Positions 13,401 to 24,613 of a DNA stretch of 64,000 bases are shown here, in pieces. This stretch comes from Melanopsichium pennsylvanicum. Taxonomy: Eukaryota; Basidiomycota; Ustilaginomycetes; Ustilaginales. The DNA lies in assembly GCA_900208305.1 (NCBI GenBank), contig OAPG01000017.1, positions 434,001-498,000 of the forward strand, read 5' to 3'. Numbering within the stretch: the first letter of the stretch is position 1; each line of letters begins with the position of its first letter. The translations under genes and the position numbers were made by a program. Under the pieces are notes generated by a model that was not told where the DNA came from, did not search any database, and saw only the letters and a list, made by a program, of their open reading frames with translations.

Positions 13401-15665
13401 ACACATAGATTCATTTCATACGAAACCTTTTCATTTGAAGTGCTACACTCATGCGATCGCTACATACCGTATGGTCGCTGAATGTGTGAGAGGGAGTGTG
13501 CAAATTGATGTGCATGGGGGCGAGGAGAGTTCTCGGCGTGACACCCGTTCTGTTGGCTCGCCCATGCTCTCTTAGGACTATATTCATTGTTTGCTCGCGT
13601 GGAAGATGCTCCAGAGGAGTCACCGAATTCTTTTTTTTTTCTACGCTGCGCAATTTGACATCCCGACTTGATTGGCAGCTTCAACATCTTCCGCATCGGG
13701 ACATTCTTCAGCTATCCAATACAACATTTTTCGGATCCTTCATATGCACTTTTTCGCAGCTGAGACAGCTCAAGACTTGACGTTGTACCTTGCTCTGCCC
13801 CGGGTCGGGCCTTGAAGCTATTCCCTATCCTGCTGTTGATTCAGATGGCTGAGTTCGACTTTCCGCGCGGTCAGTTTCTAGGTATACCAGCAAGGAATTT
13901 GAAAGCGTGGCACACGCGCAAGAAAGGGGAAAGCGTAGACGGTCAAGAGCAATGACGTGCAGACCCACTCGGTCCGGTTTGCATTGTCATGTCTTACATT
14001 GATTTCTCCTCCTATGAACGGCCTGCGATACTTTTCAGAGCACAGCTCCGCTGTGACCGTCTGCATGTCGCTGAGCTGACTACTGTGCCGTTTGATTACA
14101 GCTCGGCATGTTTCTCCTGTGCAGATTGACATGTTCCTACGTGTCTCTTCAGACTCGCACAGTTCACAAGCCTGCATTGCACTTTTTGTTGCATCACGTC
14201 TTCTCTGCCGACCCTCGTTTGTTTCGACAGTGGTGAACAAATAAGTAGTAAATTTCATGCCATCAAGACATTTGTTTGTCATAAAATTCTGTCTCTTCCC
14301 TTGACATAAATTTTTGGTGCAGGTCACGACGAAACAGATCAGTCCGAGAAGTATCCACTCTGGCTTTACCGCTTAGGCCTATTTGGCGACCTTTCAAAAA
14401 CTACTCGTCATCAGTGACTTGCATCTATCTGGTCCAATTAGAGGCTTGTTGAGGCAATTCGATAGCCATAATGTGCAAACATCAGATGCTAGCAATTCAG
14501 CAAGTTTGGCTAAATTGAGACGATGGTCAACCGTTTCCTGGTCAAAACTTGATTCTGCCTAGGAACGCTCGTCAGGATCTGGACCTCGAAGTCTTTCAAA
14601 ACGGAGAAAGAGAAAAAGAAACCGTGTTTGTACGATTGCGGGGTTGAATTTTCGAAAAGCGCACGGAAGAGAACGATGGACGGAGTTGAGCTCTGTGGAG
14701 ATTGAAAGTCGGAATGGATGGGATGAGTTCCGACCGAAATTTGTATGGATTGCTGATGAGCTGCGAAAAGTGGCAGGTTGTCATAGATATGACCATGTGT
14801 AGGAGGTCGAAAGATTTTTTTTTTTTTATTCAGAAAAAGAAAATTGTTAATGAGGCCCAAGACGAAGGCTGGGGTAGTCTCATTTTGCACTATATGGAAG
14901 TCCGCTTGAGCATTTCACTCCGGCCACTCCGCTTGCACTTTCCCAGATGCCGAGTTTCGAAAGCGTTCTGATTTGGAGACTCGACTCGAGCCTCAACGCA
15001 ACTTGGATCAGTTCGGACAATCACAACAAGGCATGAAACTGTCACATCCAGATACACTGTGTTCTGGGCATCGACAATTGGCCTTACTCTCTCGATCATC
15101 GATACCCCTGACTTGGATCCGGCTTTTTCATCGTCCTCTAACATGGTCTGGGCCCTTTGTTTAACGGCATCTCGTCACATCCCGTTCAGCTCGACATGCC
15201 GTACCTTGTTGGGGTGCTGACAAGTGCGTTTCGGACCACATCGCATCCAGAAGCAGCCTCTTCGGTCACTAGTGTCTGTGAATATAGCGGAGGCATCTTT
15301 TTTTCGTGCTCGAAGCAGGCAATTCATGAGCAACTGCAAGAGAGAAGCTGACTTTATGTGTGTCGCCGCCGTGTGGATTTGTTTGGACATACACCTGTAC
15401 GCACGCTTGTACACGAGCCATTTCGTGTTCCTGAAGCTTACCGTTCCTGCTTATGACACCACTGAGCCGAGGCTGCACAACGCTGCATCGCGTGTCTCGC
15501 TTAGCACGTTCCGTGTCGGAATCGATTAAAAGCTCACCATCTTTTTGGCATCCTCACTTGTGGCTTGATCCGGAACCCGTCCACCGATCCTCTTCTCCAA
15601 GTTCTTACCAACAGAAATACTATACAACACCAGCCCTTTCGACAGATTGACTTTTTCTCTTACCC

Positions 15666-18082
15666 ATGATGTCCCATCTATCCGTCGCCTCCGCACCGTT
15701 TCCCAGCATCACTCGCACCAGTGAAGACGACGCCTACTTCACATCACAACCTACCCTCACAGTTCCTGAGTCATTCCTTAGACCTTCTCGATCACGTTCC
15801 AACAGCGTTCACCCAAAAGAATACGGCGCCAGCAGCCTTCCAGCATCACCCACCAGCACTGCCTTTCCACAGCGACCTGGCTTCCATCGCGCGGCTACCA
15901 GTAGTGCTGTCACTAGTGTTAGCACTGCCGAGTCAACAAGATTTGACGACCTTCACTACTCCCAAACTCACTTTTCGAGGAGCACCTTGCTGGTGTACTC
16001 CGAGTCTGAGTCTGCTGCAGTCCAAGCGTCCTCGGGTCCCGGACCAGAGGAAGATATTCGTGAACTTCTCCTTGCATCATCTGACGAGGAGTCGAGTGCA
16101 CCCCCTTCCACACCTGGTTTTGACAGCGCCAGAATCCCACCTAGAGGCTCAAGCTCGTTACGTGTGGGCAACAAGCAGTCTATGGAATCGGAAAAGTCAA
16201 CTCTCTCGCTTCCCGAACCCGTCACTCTTTTGACACAACAAGCAACAGCACAAAACACTCAGTTGAGACGTAACGGGTTAGTGAGCGTCCCCTTTCCCGT
16301 CACCTAGCAAACTTTTCCATAGGCTTCCGAGTCCCTTGAAGAACATGCCACTGACATTGAAATTCTTTTCGATTCTTGTATGAAAAACAGAAAACGTTTC
16401 GGTCAGGTACAGAGCTGGCTTGCGAAACTTCCGGCGCGAACATGAGCAGCACTCGACATGAAACTGGATCTATCAGATCCAGCGCCTCTTCTCAAGGGTC
16501 GTTCAAAAGACGGTCGAGGATTTTGATGAAGATCATCCCCTTCGCCCGCGAGTCGATCAGTCCTCCAAAACCAGCTGCTGAGCAAGGTCATCGCTTTGGC
16601 ACTTTCCCTCGGACACGGGCAAAACAGCATGACGAGCCCATCGAGGTGCTAGCTGAGCGATTTTCAGATCTCAACTCTGGCGCTCTCTCGCCGCCACTGT
16701 CAAGTTCGTCAATCAAATCGACATTTTCGTCGGGCAATGCATTGTCCACACCTGCAACTTCGCCAGAGTTGGGCCATCCTGAGCTTCCGCTGGGTCGTAA
16801 ATCTGGCAGTCATGGTCGAAAAGAGGGCCGCCGACTGAAAGCAAACTCTTCACGAGAGTCAGTTTACTCCCTCTTTTCCTCTTGTTCTTCTCAAAATCTC
16901 ACTTCGAAAGCTTTGGAGGAGAGTGAATGGGAAAAAATACTGGAGGAAGCTGCTTCTAGAGCCTCTTGGCATTCTAGTATCAACCATCGTCCTCGTCAAC
17001 ACACTTCTTCCAACGTGAGCAGTCACAAACGCACTATTCCGGCCAATCAATTGACGTGGCCGAGAACCATTTCGAATCCAGTTCACCTAAGCAATAGCCT
17101 GCTGCTAGAGCACGTTTTTGTCGATATCAGCGATGATGGGAGGAGTGAGAGTAGCTACTCGGGCTTCCCTGACAATTCATGGAGCAGACAGACTTCTGTT
17201 GCTGAGAGTAATGCTAGTCTTCAATCTCGAAGTGCTTACGCCTCTCATTTGGAGAAACCAGACATCGGAGGGCCAGGTCGATTTGGCACGCTACCACGTA
17301 TCAAGAACAGGCGACCTTCGACTACTGGTACATCTTTCCGTGGTGAACCGGTCATGTTCCAGCTCAAACCGCCAGGTGCTCCTCAACGTGAGGTGGTGCT
17401 AGGAACAGCCTCTCTAGGCCGTGCAACTTCGCTTCGTCAAAGAGTTGTTCCTGATGCAGCGAGTGTCTTTCAGATGCGCAGACGTCGATCTTCCGGTCTT
17501 GGCTTGAACGATTCCTTGTGCAATGTAGGTGTAACTCGAACGTTGCCTACTATTCATCAAGGACACTCTCGAGAGACTTCACTTGCTGACTCTGCGATTG
17601 ACAACAATGTTCATACTGATCGAGATAAAGGTGTGGCAATGTCTTGGCTTGGGGTGGATCCTTATTCGCAAGACCCAATGGATGCCTTCCCTCGTGGCTA
17701 TTCTGTTGGTGGGAGACACGACAGTTTTGCATCTGATACAAGTGGCGAGTTTGTTCCGCTTCGTTTTTACAATCGACGAGAATCTCAAGATGACTTGGCA
17801 CTGCTCAATATTCGAAGACGTTCATCGAACAATTCAGCTACGGTTGAAACTGAGGCAGCGATGCCAGCATTCAACCTTCAGCCCTTCTCCACGTCTACTT
17901 CCAAAAGGCAAGTTTTGGCAAGAAGCTTTTCCACAAAGGAAGTATCGATCAGACATTATGCAGATGTACCAGAGGCAGTCACAGCGTCAGAAGCAGAAGC
18001 AGAAGATGACGATCTACTTGACGGTTGGTGCAGGAGAAGAAGCACTTTTTCAAGCATCATCGATCCAGCATTCCCTTCATAA
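15666..18082 (+). CDS. Ser-rich protein of unknown function
   Basis: Two exons, 15666-16280 and 16391-18082, joined in phase 0 across a 110-base intron (donor GTGAGC, branch-like CTGAC, acceptor AACAG), give 768 residues. I do not recognise the protein. It has no membrane segment or signal peptide and is dominated by Ser/Thr/Arg-rich, probably disordered sequence with many basic-Ser motifs of the kind kinases modify (RRRSS, RRSTFS). Better-ordered blocks are KRRSRILMKIIPFARESISP near the start of exon 2 and GRFGTLPRIKNRRPS with REVVLGTASLGRATSLRQR in the middle. The C-terminus is acidic then basic (EAEAEDDDLLDGWCRRRSTF). The first of two adjacent ATGs is used as start. It converges on the DUF2015 gene. 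A cytoplasmic scaffold or regulator is possible, but this is a guess. Confidence 0.8.
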
Positions 18083-18426
18083 TGACCCCTTTCTTGTGTA
18101 TCAATTCTTTCATCCTTAGCTCGCGTTTCTTGTCGTTCATCTTGTATTTATACCGGCCTTCCTTCTTTTCTTCAAGTCATTTCACCACTTGGTCGCCACC
18201 TTCCCATCCTTCCAACAGTGTCTGTGTTGATCGGCCGAGGAGCACTCGAATCGTGCAAATACTAGGAACGCCGCTTCGCTCAAGCGCGTTCGCCTTTGTC
18301 AGACATAAATCCCCGACTCCAAGGGAAAACTGTGAACAAAATCCATGACAATGTCCCAAAAAAAAGGGTATACGAAGAGAGAAGAGAAAAGTAAAAATAC
18401 AAAAGCACCGATCCAACACAACGCTC
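18083..18426. other. convergent 3' intergenic region
   Basis: These 344 bases separate two genes that converge. Only pyrimidine-rich and A-rich stretches are visible, as expected for two facing 3' ends. Confidence 0.6.
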
Positions 18427-18948
18427 TCAACGTCTACTACTGCCCGGACGACCACCTAAACTGGTGACAGCCTTACTATCAAGAGGCATGCCCGTGTTAG
18501 GATCGATATTGTTCTGAACCAAAATCTGCTGATGTCTGATCAACCTGGCCTGATCAAAGCTTACGCCTTGTTCCTGCATGATGGTTTGTACGTCTTGTGC
18601 TCCCCTTGGATCCAAGCCTGTGCGTGTGTCACCGTCATCCATATTTGCGGTGATATCGAACAAAGTTGAATTGAGCCCATTTTCAAGGTTGCTATTCCAG
18701 TCAAAGCCTGGTAACCTGGTGTACCGAGATGTGGAGGCTAGCGAGCCGAACAGGCGGCTGAACACGGATGACGATGTTGAATTCGTGGGTGTGGAATACG
18801 GAAGGGTTGTTGAGGGCTGCGGTTGGAACGAAGGGGGCAGACGCAATAGCAGGGATTCGGGAAGGAGTGAGAGGAAGAAGGAACGGTTGCGATAGACGAG
18901 AATCAGCACCGCGATGAAGAATGATACTGCAAAGAGGCTGTAATACAT
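18427..18948 (-). CDS. DUF2015-type membrane-anchored fungal protein
   Basis: A protein of 173 residues. It opens with one membrane segment (MYYSLFAVSFFIAVLILVY) followed by basic residues, so it is probably a signal-anchored single-pass protein. A Ser/Pro/Thr-rich linker leads to a C-terminal block (DDGDTRTGLDPRGAQDVQTI, FDQARLIRHQ, NIDPNTGMPLDSKAVTSLGG) that matches my memory of the fungal DUF2015 family, whose function is unknown. The start at 18948 is chosen because it puts the hydrophobic segment at the N-terminus. The frame is open upstream to 19038, but those 30 residues look like untranslated sequence. It converges on the gene at 15666-18082. Confidence 0.82.
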   Translation of the reverse strand: MYYSLFAVSFFIAVLILVYRNRSFFLSLLPESLLLRLPPSFQPQPSTTLPYSTPTNSTSSSVFSRLFGSLASTSRYTRLPGFDWNSNLENGLNSTLFDITANMDDGDTRTGLDPRGAQDVQTIMQEQGVSFDQARLIRHQQILVQNNIDPNTGMPLDSKAVTSLGGRPGSSRR

Positions 18949-20247
18949 GCTGATTGGTGCAATTTGAGATGATCGAGTCGGTTCAGGCAGGAAAGGGCAG
19001 CAGTTACTGCGTTCCGAGGATTGGATCGGTTGTTGCAATCAATATGAATGTTGCGTGTCGAATGTCTGTCAGATCCGAATTTGTTTTGTTTCATGTGCAG
19101 AATGTGTTGACAAAGGTCATAACCGAGACGAAAGCGTTGTGGACAACTTATGCGGGAGCTGTCTTGGTTTGATCTGATGTCGGTATTCGCAAGACGAGAC
19201 CTAGATCGTTCCTGGCGCCCAATGTACTGTAGTGTCACGGTGTCAGACAATGAAATCGGCGCGGGGTTGAGTCTTTGTACGTCGAACAACCGTAGACTTT
19301 GTTTTTTGTTTGACTTTCACCGTTTGATACGCCGTCTCGAAACCGATTTTGGTGAAAGAGCCCCTCGCTAATGATCTCCTTCACACGTGCTGAGCTGCAA
19401 AGACGGCAATTACCGTCGACAGAGTCGGAACTTAAGACTGGCTAGAATGGATGATGATGTCTAGACCTTGACGAATTGGAAGGTTTGCACGTTGAGCCTA
19501 GAGTTTTATCTCGTTATTTCTAAGTCGGAGATGCAAAGTGATTGCTTAGTTGTTTGTTTGTTGTTCGTCTGGATGAGATGGTCTAATTGGGAAGAAGGAA
19601 AGCAGCGAGCCTAGACCTTAGAATTTAGTATAGTAGGGGAAGTTGGCGCGTGCGTGGCCTTTCGGAGCCCGGCTTTTCAGAAATTAAAACTTATTTTTTT
19701 TTTTTGGCTGCACAGCCGGATGCGGCTTCCGCCCGAATTTTCCAGATTAGATTACAAACTACATATCTGTTATTTAGTCGACACGGATGATAGTTGGCTG
19801 GTTGGTGAAGTGGACTAACACACTGGTTTTAGGTACACGACCACCTGTCGAACACCCCTCCCACCAGGATTCCTGGGTTCGAATCCCAGACTAGTCAAAC
19901 CTCCTTTTTTTTTAAAAAAAGCCGCGTCGGGACCACCTTCATCCCACCCCCACATTTATTAATTTATTTTTGTCAGTAGCTTATGATAACCTTGTCTCTC
20001 TTTACATCTACCCATCCAAACGCTCATCAAGTCGTGATTGCCAAACCACATTTAAAATGCAATTAAAACTTGTCTCTAACTTAACAGGATGAAAATGGAA
20101 GACGAAGACATGTTCTCCACGGGAGGACACAAATTAGTGTGAGCGTAAATAAAAAGAAAAAGAACGAAGCGAGAATTTCTGGACGAGACATGACATATAA
20201 GTAAGTGTACTACTGTAAATTTACATTGGTGAATTCTTTTTTTTTTT
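18949..20247. other. intergenic region with a tRNA gene
   Basis: Apart from the tRNA gene at 19796-19897 I see no gene. There are several homopolymer runs (T14 near 19693, T9 at 19905-19913, T runs near 20237) and a GC-rich hairpin-like stretch near 19704-19735. Confidence 0.6.
19796..19897 (+). tRNA. intron-containing tRNA gene, identity uncertain
   Basis: A full cloverleaf can be drawn. Acceptor GGCTGGT (19796-19802) pairs with ACTAGTC (19890-19896), discriminator A. The D stem is GTG/CAC. Anticodon stem CTGGT (19823-19827) pairs with ACCAG (19863-19867). T stem CTGGG/CCCAG encloses TTCGAAT. Box A (TGGTGAAGTGG) and box B (GTTCGAATC) fit their consensus exactly, and a T9 terminator follows at 19905-19913. 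An intron of about 28 bases (19834-19861) at the usual place after position 37 holds a CGAC/GTCG hairpin. The anticodon then reads TAG (19830-19832), which would be leucine. But the variable loop is only 5 bases (GATTC), not the long arm expected of tRNA-Leu, so the amino acid is left open. Confidence 0.75.
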
Positions 20248-23200
20248 TTAAGATTTTGGCAATATTGCAAAAGTATCACTCGAGCTGATGGTGGAGCTCT
20301 TTAAAAGTATCTCTTGCTCGATTTCGTGGGTTCCCATTCTGAGGAGCGTGTAATCGTTACTGATGCTTCTCCTGTTGATCTTTTCCTTGCTCGCAATAGA
20401 TTCCAAGATATGATTCTTGTTGATGTTATTATCGTTTTCTTGTTCTGAGAAGCTTACTTTGCTAAAATCAGGAAACGCGTTCGCACTACCACTACTACTG
20501 CCAAAAATGGGGTTGTAGAGACTCATTGGTCTTTGTCTAAAACCACCATCCGGTTTGAAAGGACTGCCACCACTCGTTGTTCCGAGAGTATTAGAACGAT
20601 CCGAATTTTTCAAAGCCGAAATTGCTTTACCACTCCGAATTGGTGAAGAAAGATTTTCAACCATCTCCTTTGTTGTATCATGTGCCAATTGCATCAGTTT
20701 ACCATTCACTTTGTGCAATTTTTCGTTCTCACCTTGAATTTGCCTTATAAACTCATCCTTGTCCTTGATCCTCTGTTCCAATTCCTCCACCTTACCTTTC
20801 CATTCCCTTTCCACATCTTCGCGGATCTTTGGTGGTGCATCGGTAGCTTGTGCTTCACACACCGCTTCCAACTCGCTTATCTGTCGTCGCAGAGTTGCAA
20901 TCAGGTCGGCCTGTGCGGCAGAGGAAGCAGGTAAACTAGGACGCGACGAGAGTTCGGCTGTGAGTGAAGCAACCTTCTTGTTTGCATGGAACAGTTTTTC
21001 CGCCAACACATGCGGGTTCGAGTCGTCTTGGTTGCTGTACAAGTGCAACAGAGGGGTGCGTTTGATCGGCGAAACGGGTCTGGCATACGCGGAAGAGTGC
21101 GAAGTTGATCTTGAAGTGGTAGGTGTAGAATCGGACGTCGAGGTCGAGGTGGTGGTGAATGCCGTGCTTCCATTTGAAGTCCTCGTAGATGAACCGGAAA
21201 CAATCATTTTATCAGTTTCATCATCCGATCCCGCATCATCGTCAGCATCATCATCGTCATCATTCAAACGACCGCCGCGAACGACAAGCGAACCAATCAC
21301 ATCCAACCTCTCTTGCAATTCGCGAATCCTTTCATCTTCCACCTCTTCCTCCACAACTCTAGTCCCCTGTTTCTGCAAGTCCGCTACCATCTTTCTCAAC
21401 ACCTCGGCTTCCGTCTGATACCTCAAGATCAACGCTTGCGCTTCAGCTCCAATCCCACCTGCACTTCCGTCGATTTCGTTCCTCCTCGCATTGAGCCCAA
21501 CCTTTTTTATCCTTTTCGCAAAGTTGAGCGTCGATAGAGATTCATCCACAGCACTTGGATTCGGGTTGATCGTACACACCACCGCCACCCTCGCATTGCC
21601 ACTCAACGAGTTCTGCAAAATTCGAGTCAACTTTGAGTCTCGGTACGGAATGTGGACTCCAACACCACCCGCGGCAGATGCGGTAGGGTTTGTGGAAGAC
21701 GATTTCTCCGAAAGAGCATAGATGACTTTCCCAAGCGTCAGGAGCGATTTGTTAATGTGTGCGCCTTCTGCACGTCGATCCGATCCCTGAGAGACGTACT
21801 TCTCCGATCCGGCTAGGTCGATGAGACAGAGTTCGGACACGGTTACCTTTTTACCAAGCTTGCCCATGGAAGTGGTATGGGTGGTGGTATCGCGATCCCA
21901 AGATTCGATGGTGATTTTGAAACAGGTATGACTTCGACTGGATCTTTCGTTCCAATCGGTTGCTCCTACATGTCGATTTCCCTGCCCTCTTGCTAAAAGA
22001 TCCTTAACCTGAGCTGGGGATGTGACGATCTCCTCCCTGAGCGGTTGAACCGTCGTTCCCTTTCCTCCGCGCTTCCTTTTGTCGTCTCTCACTTGAGGAA
22101 CATTGCTCGGCTCCAACAGATCCTTGACGTTCTCATTCCAGATCTCGAGATAACTCGCTCGTAACAAATATTCCCTTCTTGCCGAACTCTGCTGAATGCC
22201 CCTAAAAATGTCCCTTACAGCCCTGGGAATGATTCCCGCCTCCGTGCCTGCATCATCGCCGCTCAGAGTGAACGTCTTACCACTTGCAGTCTGACCATAC
22301 GCAAAAACCACTGCATCGTACCCGTCCAGCGCAGCACGAACCAAGGGGCGGGCGACAGAAATGTACACGGGCCGATTTGCAGATCCTGTTTGGATGCCGT
22401 CGAATGCGAATGGGCCTAGGCTGGCGGATTGGGCTCGAGTGGTCGAGATGCTGGGTTCGAGTGAGATGGTGGAAGAGTAAGGGTTGGCTATCCAAGCGCA
22501 CTCCTCGCGTGGTTTGGCAGGACGAAGTCGGACGTACACCTGAACGGTTTCACTTGTTTCATTTCCGAGGTTTGTGTCTTGAGCGTCATAAACAAAGGAA
22601 GTATCGCCCGCGCTATCCGCTTCGAGGATGATCTGGCTTTGCCAGGTGGAAGAAGAGTGGGTGTACGCCTCCTTGGCTTGTTGTGTCTGTGAAGATTGCT
22701 GAAAAGGATGTGCAGAGCGCGAGGACGAAGTCGTCACAGCAGCGGTAGAAGCCGTGCTTCGAAGTACTGTTGTACTCGCGTGTTTCCGCGGAGATCGGAT
22801 GCGAGCGGCTACATCGGCGCTCACGGCTGCTTTGATCTTTGGTGTCACAGGCGCTACGCTTGCTGCTGTGCTGCGGACGGCAGTGGTCATTGTGGTTGGC
22901 GTGTGCGATCGAGGTCGGAGTTGAGGTTGAGGTCCATTCGTGGGTGCAAAAGTTTGTTTGCTTCTGAGCAGCGGAGTATTGACAGCAGAGACAGGAGCAC
23001 TGGAAATGTGCGTCTCAGCTATCGAGAGATGGGAGAGGTTTCGCGATGTAGAACGAGTGGTCCGGCCGGCACGATGCTGTTGTAGCGATTGAGGCGCCAA
23101 GTTAGATTGTTGCCGAATCGGCTTTGGTGACTGTGATGAAAATGCAGTGGTGATGGGAGTGTCGAGCGCACTTGCAGGTCGAATCTGATCTGTGACCACC

Positions 23201-23463
23201 ACCGGTGTGTTTGACCGGTTGGGCAGCGATTCAGCACTTGCACTTGCCTCGGTGACAAGATAAGTGTATGGAACAGCTTTTGTTGGTTTGCGTTTTGGCA
23301 CGAAGGGTTCGCGTGCCAGTGAGGGTGTTGATGAGCGGCGGTCTTGACTACTGGTGGAAGTGAGTGGAGAAGGTGCTCGTGCTTCGATACTTGAAGGAGG
23401 TGTGGCGAGAGTGGTGGTAGTGAATGCGGTTGCTGCTGTGGCCCGCGTTACGGCAGGGGACAT
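20248..23463 (-). CDS. kinesin-7-like motor protein
   Basis: A microtubule motor of about 1071 residues. A disordered Ser/Thr/Ala-rich N-terminus of roughly 300 residues precedes the motor head, which carries VYVRLRP, the ATP-binding loop GQTASGKT (residues 390-397), switch I NERSSRSH, switch II DLAGSEK and the INKSLLTLGKVI helix. The segment KLTRILQNSLSGNARVAVVC is typical of the CENP-E/Kip2 (kinesin-7) group. After the head come an acidic Ser-rich insert, then coiled-coil stretches and a Ser-rich tail. The protein is much shorter than animal CENP-E and near the size of fungal kinesin-7 members. The start at 23463 is the second in-frame Met; the frame opens at 23526, and the 21 extra residues cannot be excluded. 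Role in spindle or cytoplasmic microtubule dynamics is inferred from the family. Confidence 0.9.
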   Translation of the reverse strand: MSPAVTRATAATAFTTTTLATPPSSIEARAPSPLTSTSSQDRRSSTPSLAREPFVPKRKPTKAVPYTYLVTEASASAESLPNRSNTPVVVTDQIRPASALDTPITTAFSSQSPKPIRQQSNLAPQSLQQHRAGRTTRSTSRNLSHLSIAETHISSAPVSAVNTPLLRSKQTFAPTNGPQPQLRPRSHTPTTMTTAVRSTAASVAPVTPKIKAAVSADVAARIRSPRKHASTTVLRSTASTAAVTTSSSRSAHPFQQSSQTQQAKEAYTHSSSTWQSQIILEADSAGDTSFVYDAQDTNLGNETSETVQVYVRLRPAKPREECAWIANPYSSTISLEPSISTTRAQSASLGPFAFDGIQTGSANRPVYISVARPLVRAALDGYDAVVFAYGQTASGKTFTLSGDDAGTEAGIIPRAVRDIFRGIQQSSARREYLLRASYLEIWNENVKDLLEPSNVPQVRDDKRKRGGKGTTVQPLREEIVTSPAQVKDLLARGQGNRHVGATDWNERSSRSHTCFKITIESWDRDTTTHTTSMGKLGKKVTVSELCLIDLAGSEKYVSQGSDRRAEGAHINKSLLTLGKVIYALSEKSSSTNPTASAAGGVGVHIPYRDSKLTRILQNSLSGNARVAVVCTINPNPSAVDESLSTLNFAKRIKKVGLNARRNEIDGSAGGIGAEAQALILRYQTEAEVLRKMVADLQKQGTRVVEEEVEDERIRELQERLDVIGSLVVRGGRLNDDDDDADDDAGSDDETDKMIVSGSSTRTSNGSTAFTTTSTSTSDSTPTTSRSTSHSSAYARPVSPIKRTPLLHLYSNQDDSNPHVLAEKLFHANKKVASLTAELSSRPSLPASSAAQADLIATLRRQISELEAVCEAQATDAPPKIREDVEREWKGKVEELEQRIKDKDEFIRQIQGENEKLHKVNGKLMQLAHDTTKEMVENLSSPIRSGKAISALKNSDRSNTLGTTSGGSPFKPDGGFRQRPMSLYNPIFGSSSGSANAFPDFSKVSFSEQENDNNINKNHILESIASKEKINRRSISNDYTLLRMGTHEIEQEILLKSSTISSSDTFAILPKS

Positions 23464-24613
23464 GAAGGCAAACGCACACCTGTAGTGATGTGCAGGCAGC
23501 TGGGATGCTGTGATATGAAATGACACGGTTGGATGGAAGGAAGTTGTGAATATGCAAATGAACCAAAAGGTCTTTGATCACCGAAAAAGGTCGGTTGATG
23601 AGCAGAGTCGTACAAAAGACTTTTGCTGAATCCAAGGTTCAAGTCTGTCCTAGCACAGAGCAGAGCTGATCTTGATGTCCTTCCGAGTGTTGAATCGTGG
23701 TAGCACTGTATATAATTAGTGTAGATCAAAAAGCACTGCTTTAAGGTGCAATGTACTGTAGATCCTTGCAGCCAGCTAACTTATCCTCACCACGAAAGTC
23801 CAACTTGAGCTAAGCTGAGCTATAGTTGCCCTGTCTGAGCTTTGTCCTCACCAACGTTGAAAGGCAATAGTTTGAGTCTCTCTCTGTACCTAACTGGCAA
23901 GCGTGTGGCCAAAGAACGTCTCACAGCACAAAGAGTGCGGTGCAGGTGCATCGCCACCAAACTAACCTGTACAGACCAACACTTTTTTTTTCAGCGGCCC
24001 AAAACACGCGTAATCAAAAAATCACAGCACGTGATGATAATTTATCTGGTTGTGAAAAGCTCAAGCCTAACACTGCCAGATCTTTTTCGCATCTTAGATC
24101 GCCAATATTAACACAAGCGTAACCAAGACGGTATATACATGAATTTATTACTGCATCAAGGTACAGATCTCACCTTGCTCCATGATTGTCGTACTTGGCT
24201 GTTCATGTTGACTCTGTACCTTGCCAATTGGGCATGATGTTACACTCAGTACATTATGCTGTACACTGAATTTACATAGGCTGCATCTGCCGATCATATG
24301 ACTCCCTATCAAAGGACCTCTGAGCCGAACACCCAGAGCATCTTCGGGCGCACAGAGATCCGTCTTCGAAAAAAAAGCACCACTTCTGCCGCATACAGCG
24401 TGCTCAGAATCGTGTGGTGCTGTGTGTGACTGATCAATTAAACACCTTGCCAGTCACGTTCGACAGACATCTTCAGAGTAATACCGCAATCTTTTGTTCG
24501 TCACCAACTTATTCATCTTTGTAGAAAAACCACATATGGATGGATTATTTTACAAGATGATCCGACAGAAAGGATTACACAAAAAGAGAAAGAAAGAGAG
24601 CTAATTAGCTATA
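23464..24613. other. intergenic region between kinesin and permease genes
   Basis: This 1.15-kb gap holds the kinesin promoter and the permease 3' end. Several copies of the short words TGTAC, GTACA and TACAGTA occur. I see no gene and no RNA. Confidence 0.6.

Larger units (their letters stand above)
6732..15665. other. 8.9-kb gene desert
   Basis: This is by far the longest stretch here without a supportable gene; other gaps are 0.3-3.2 kb. Open frames reach only 159 codons, are scattered over both strands and show no recognisable domain, reverse transcriptase or transposase. The first few hundred bases must include the POL1 promoter and the last few hundred the promoter of the 15666 gene. 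Inside are a three-and-a-half-copy 37-bp tandem repeat (12510-12648), a near-perfect 21-bp palindrome and a perfect 16-bp palindrome (9140-9209) with small repeated blocks around them, and an AT-rich patch (about 13160-13400). It could be a decayed transposon graveyard, a centromere-flanking region or a long non-coding locus; nothing seen decides between these. Confidence 0.6.

Noticed and set aside
13878..14327. 149-codon Cys-containing minus-strand frame
   Set aside because: It has several Cys but no signal peptide or repeat pattern, and nothing around it supports a gene.
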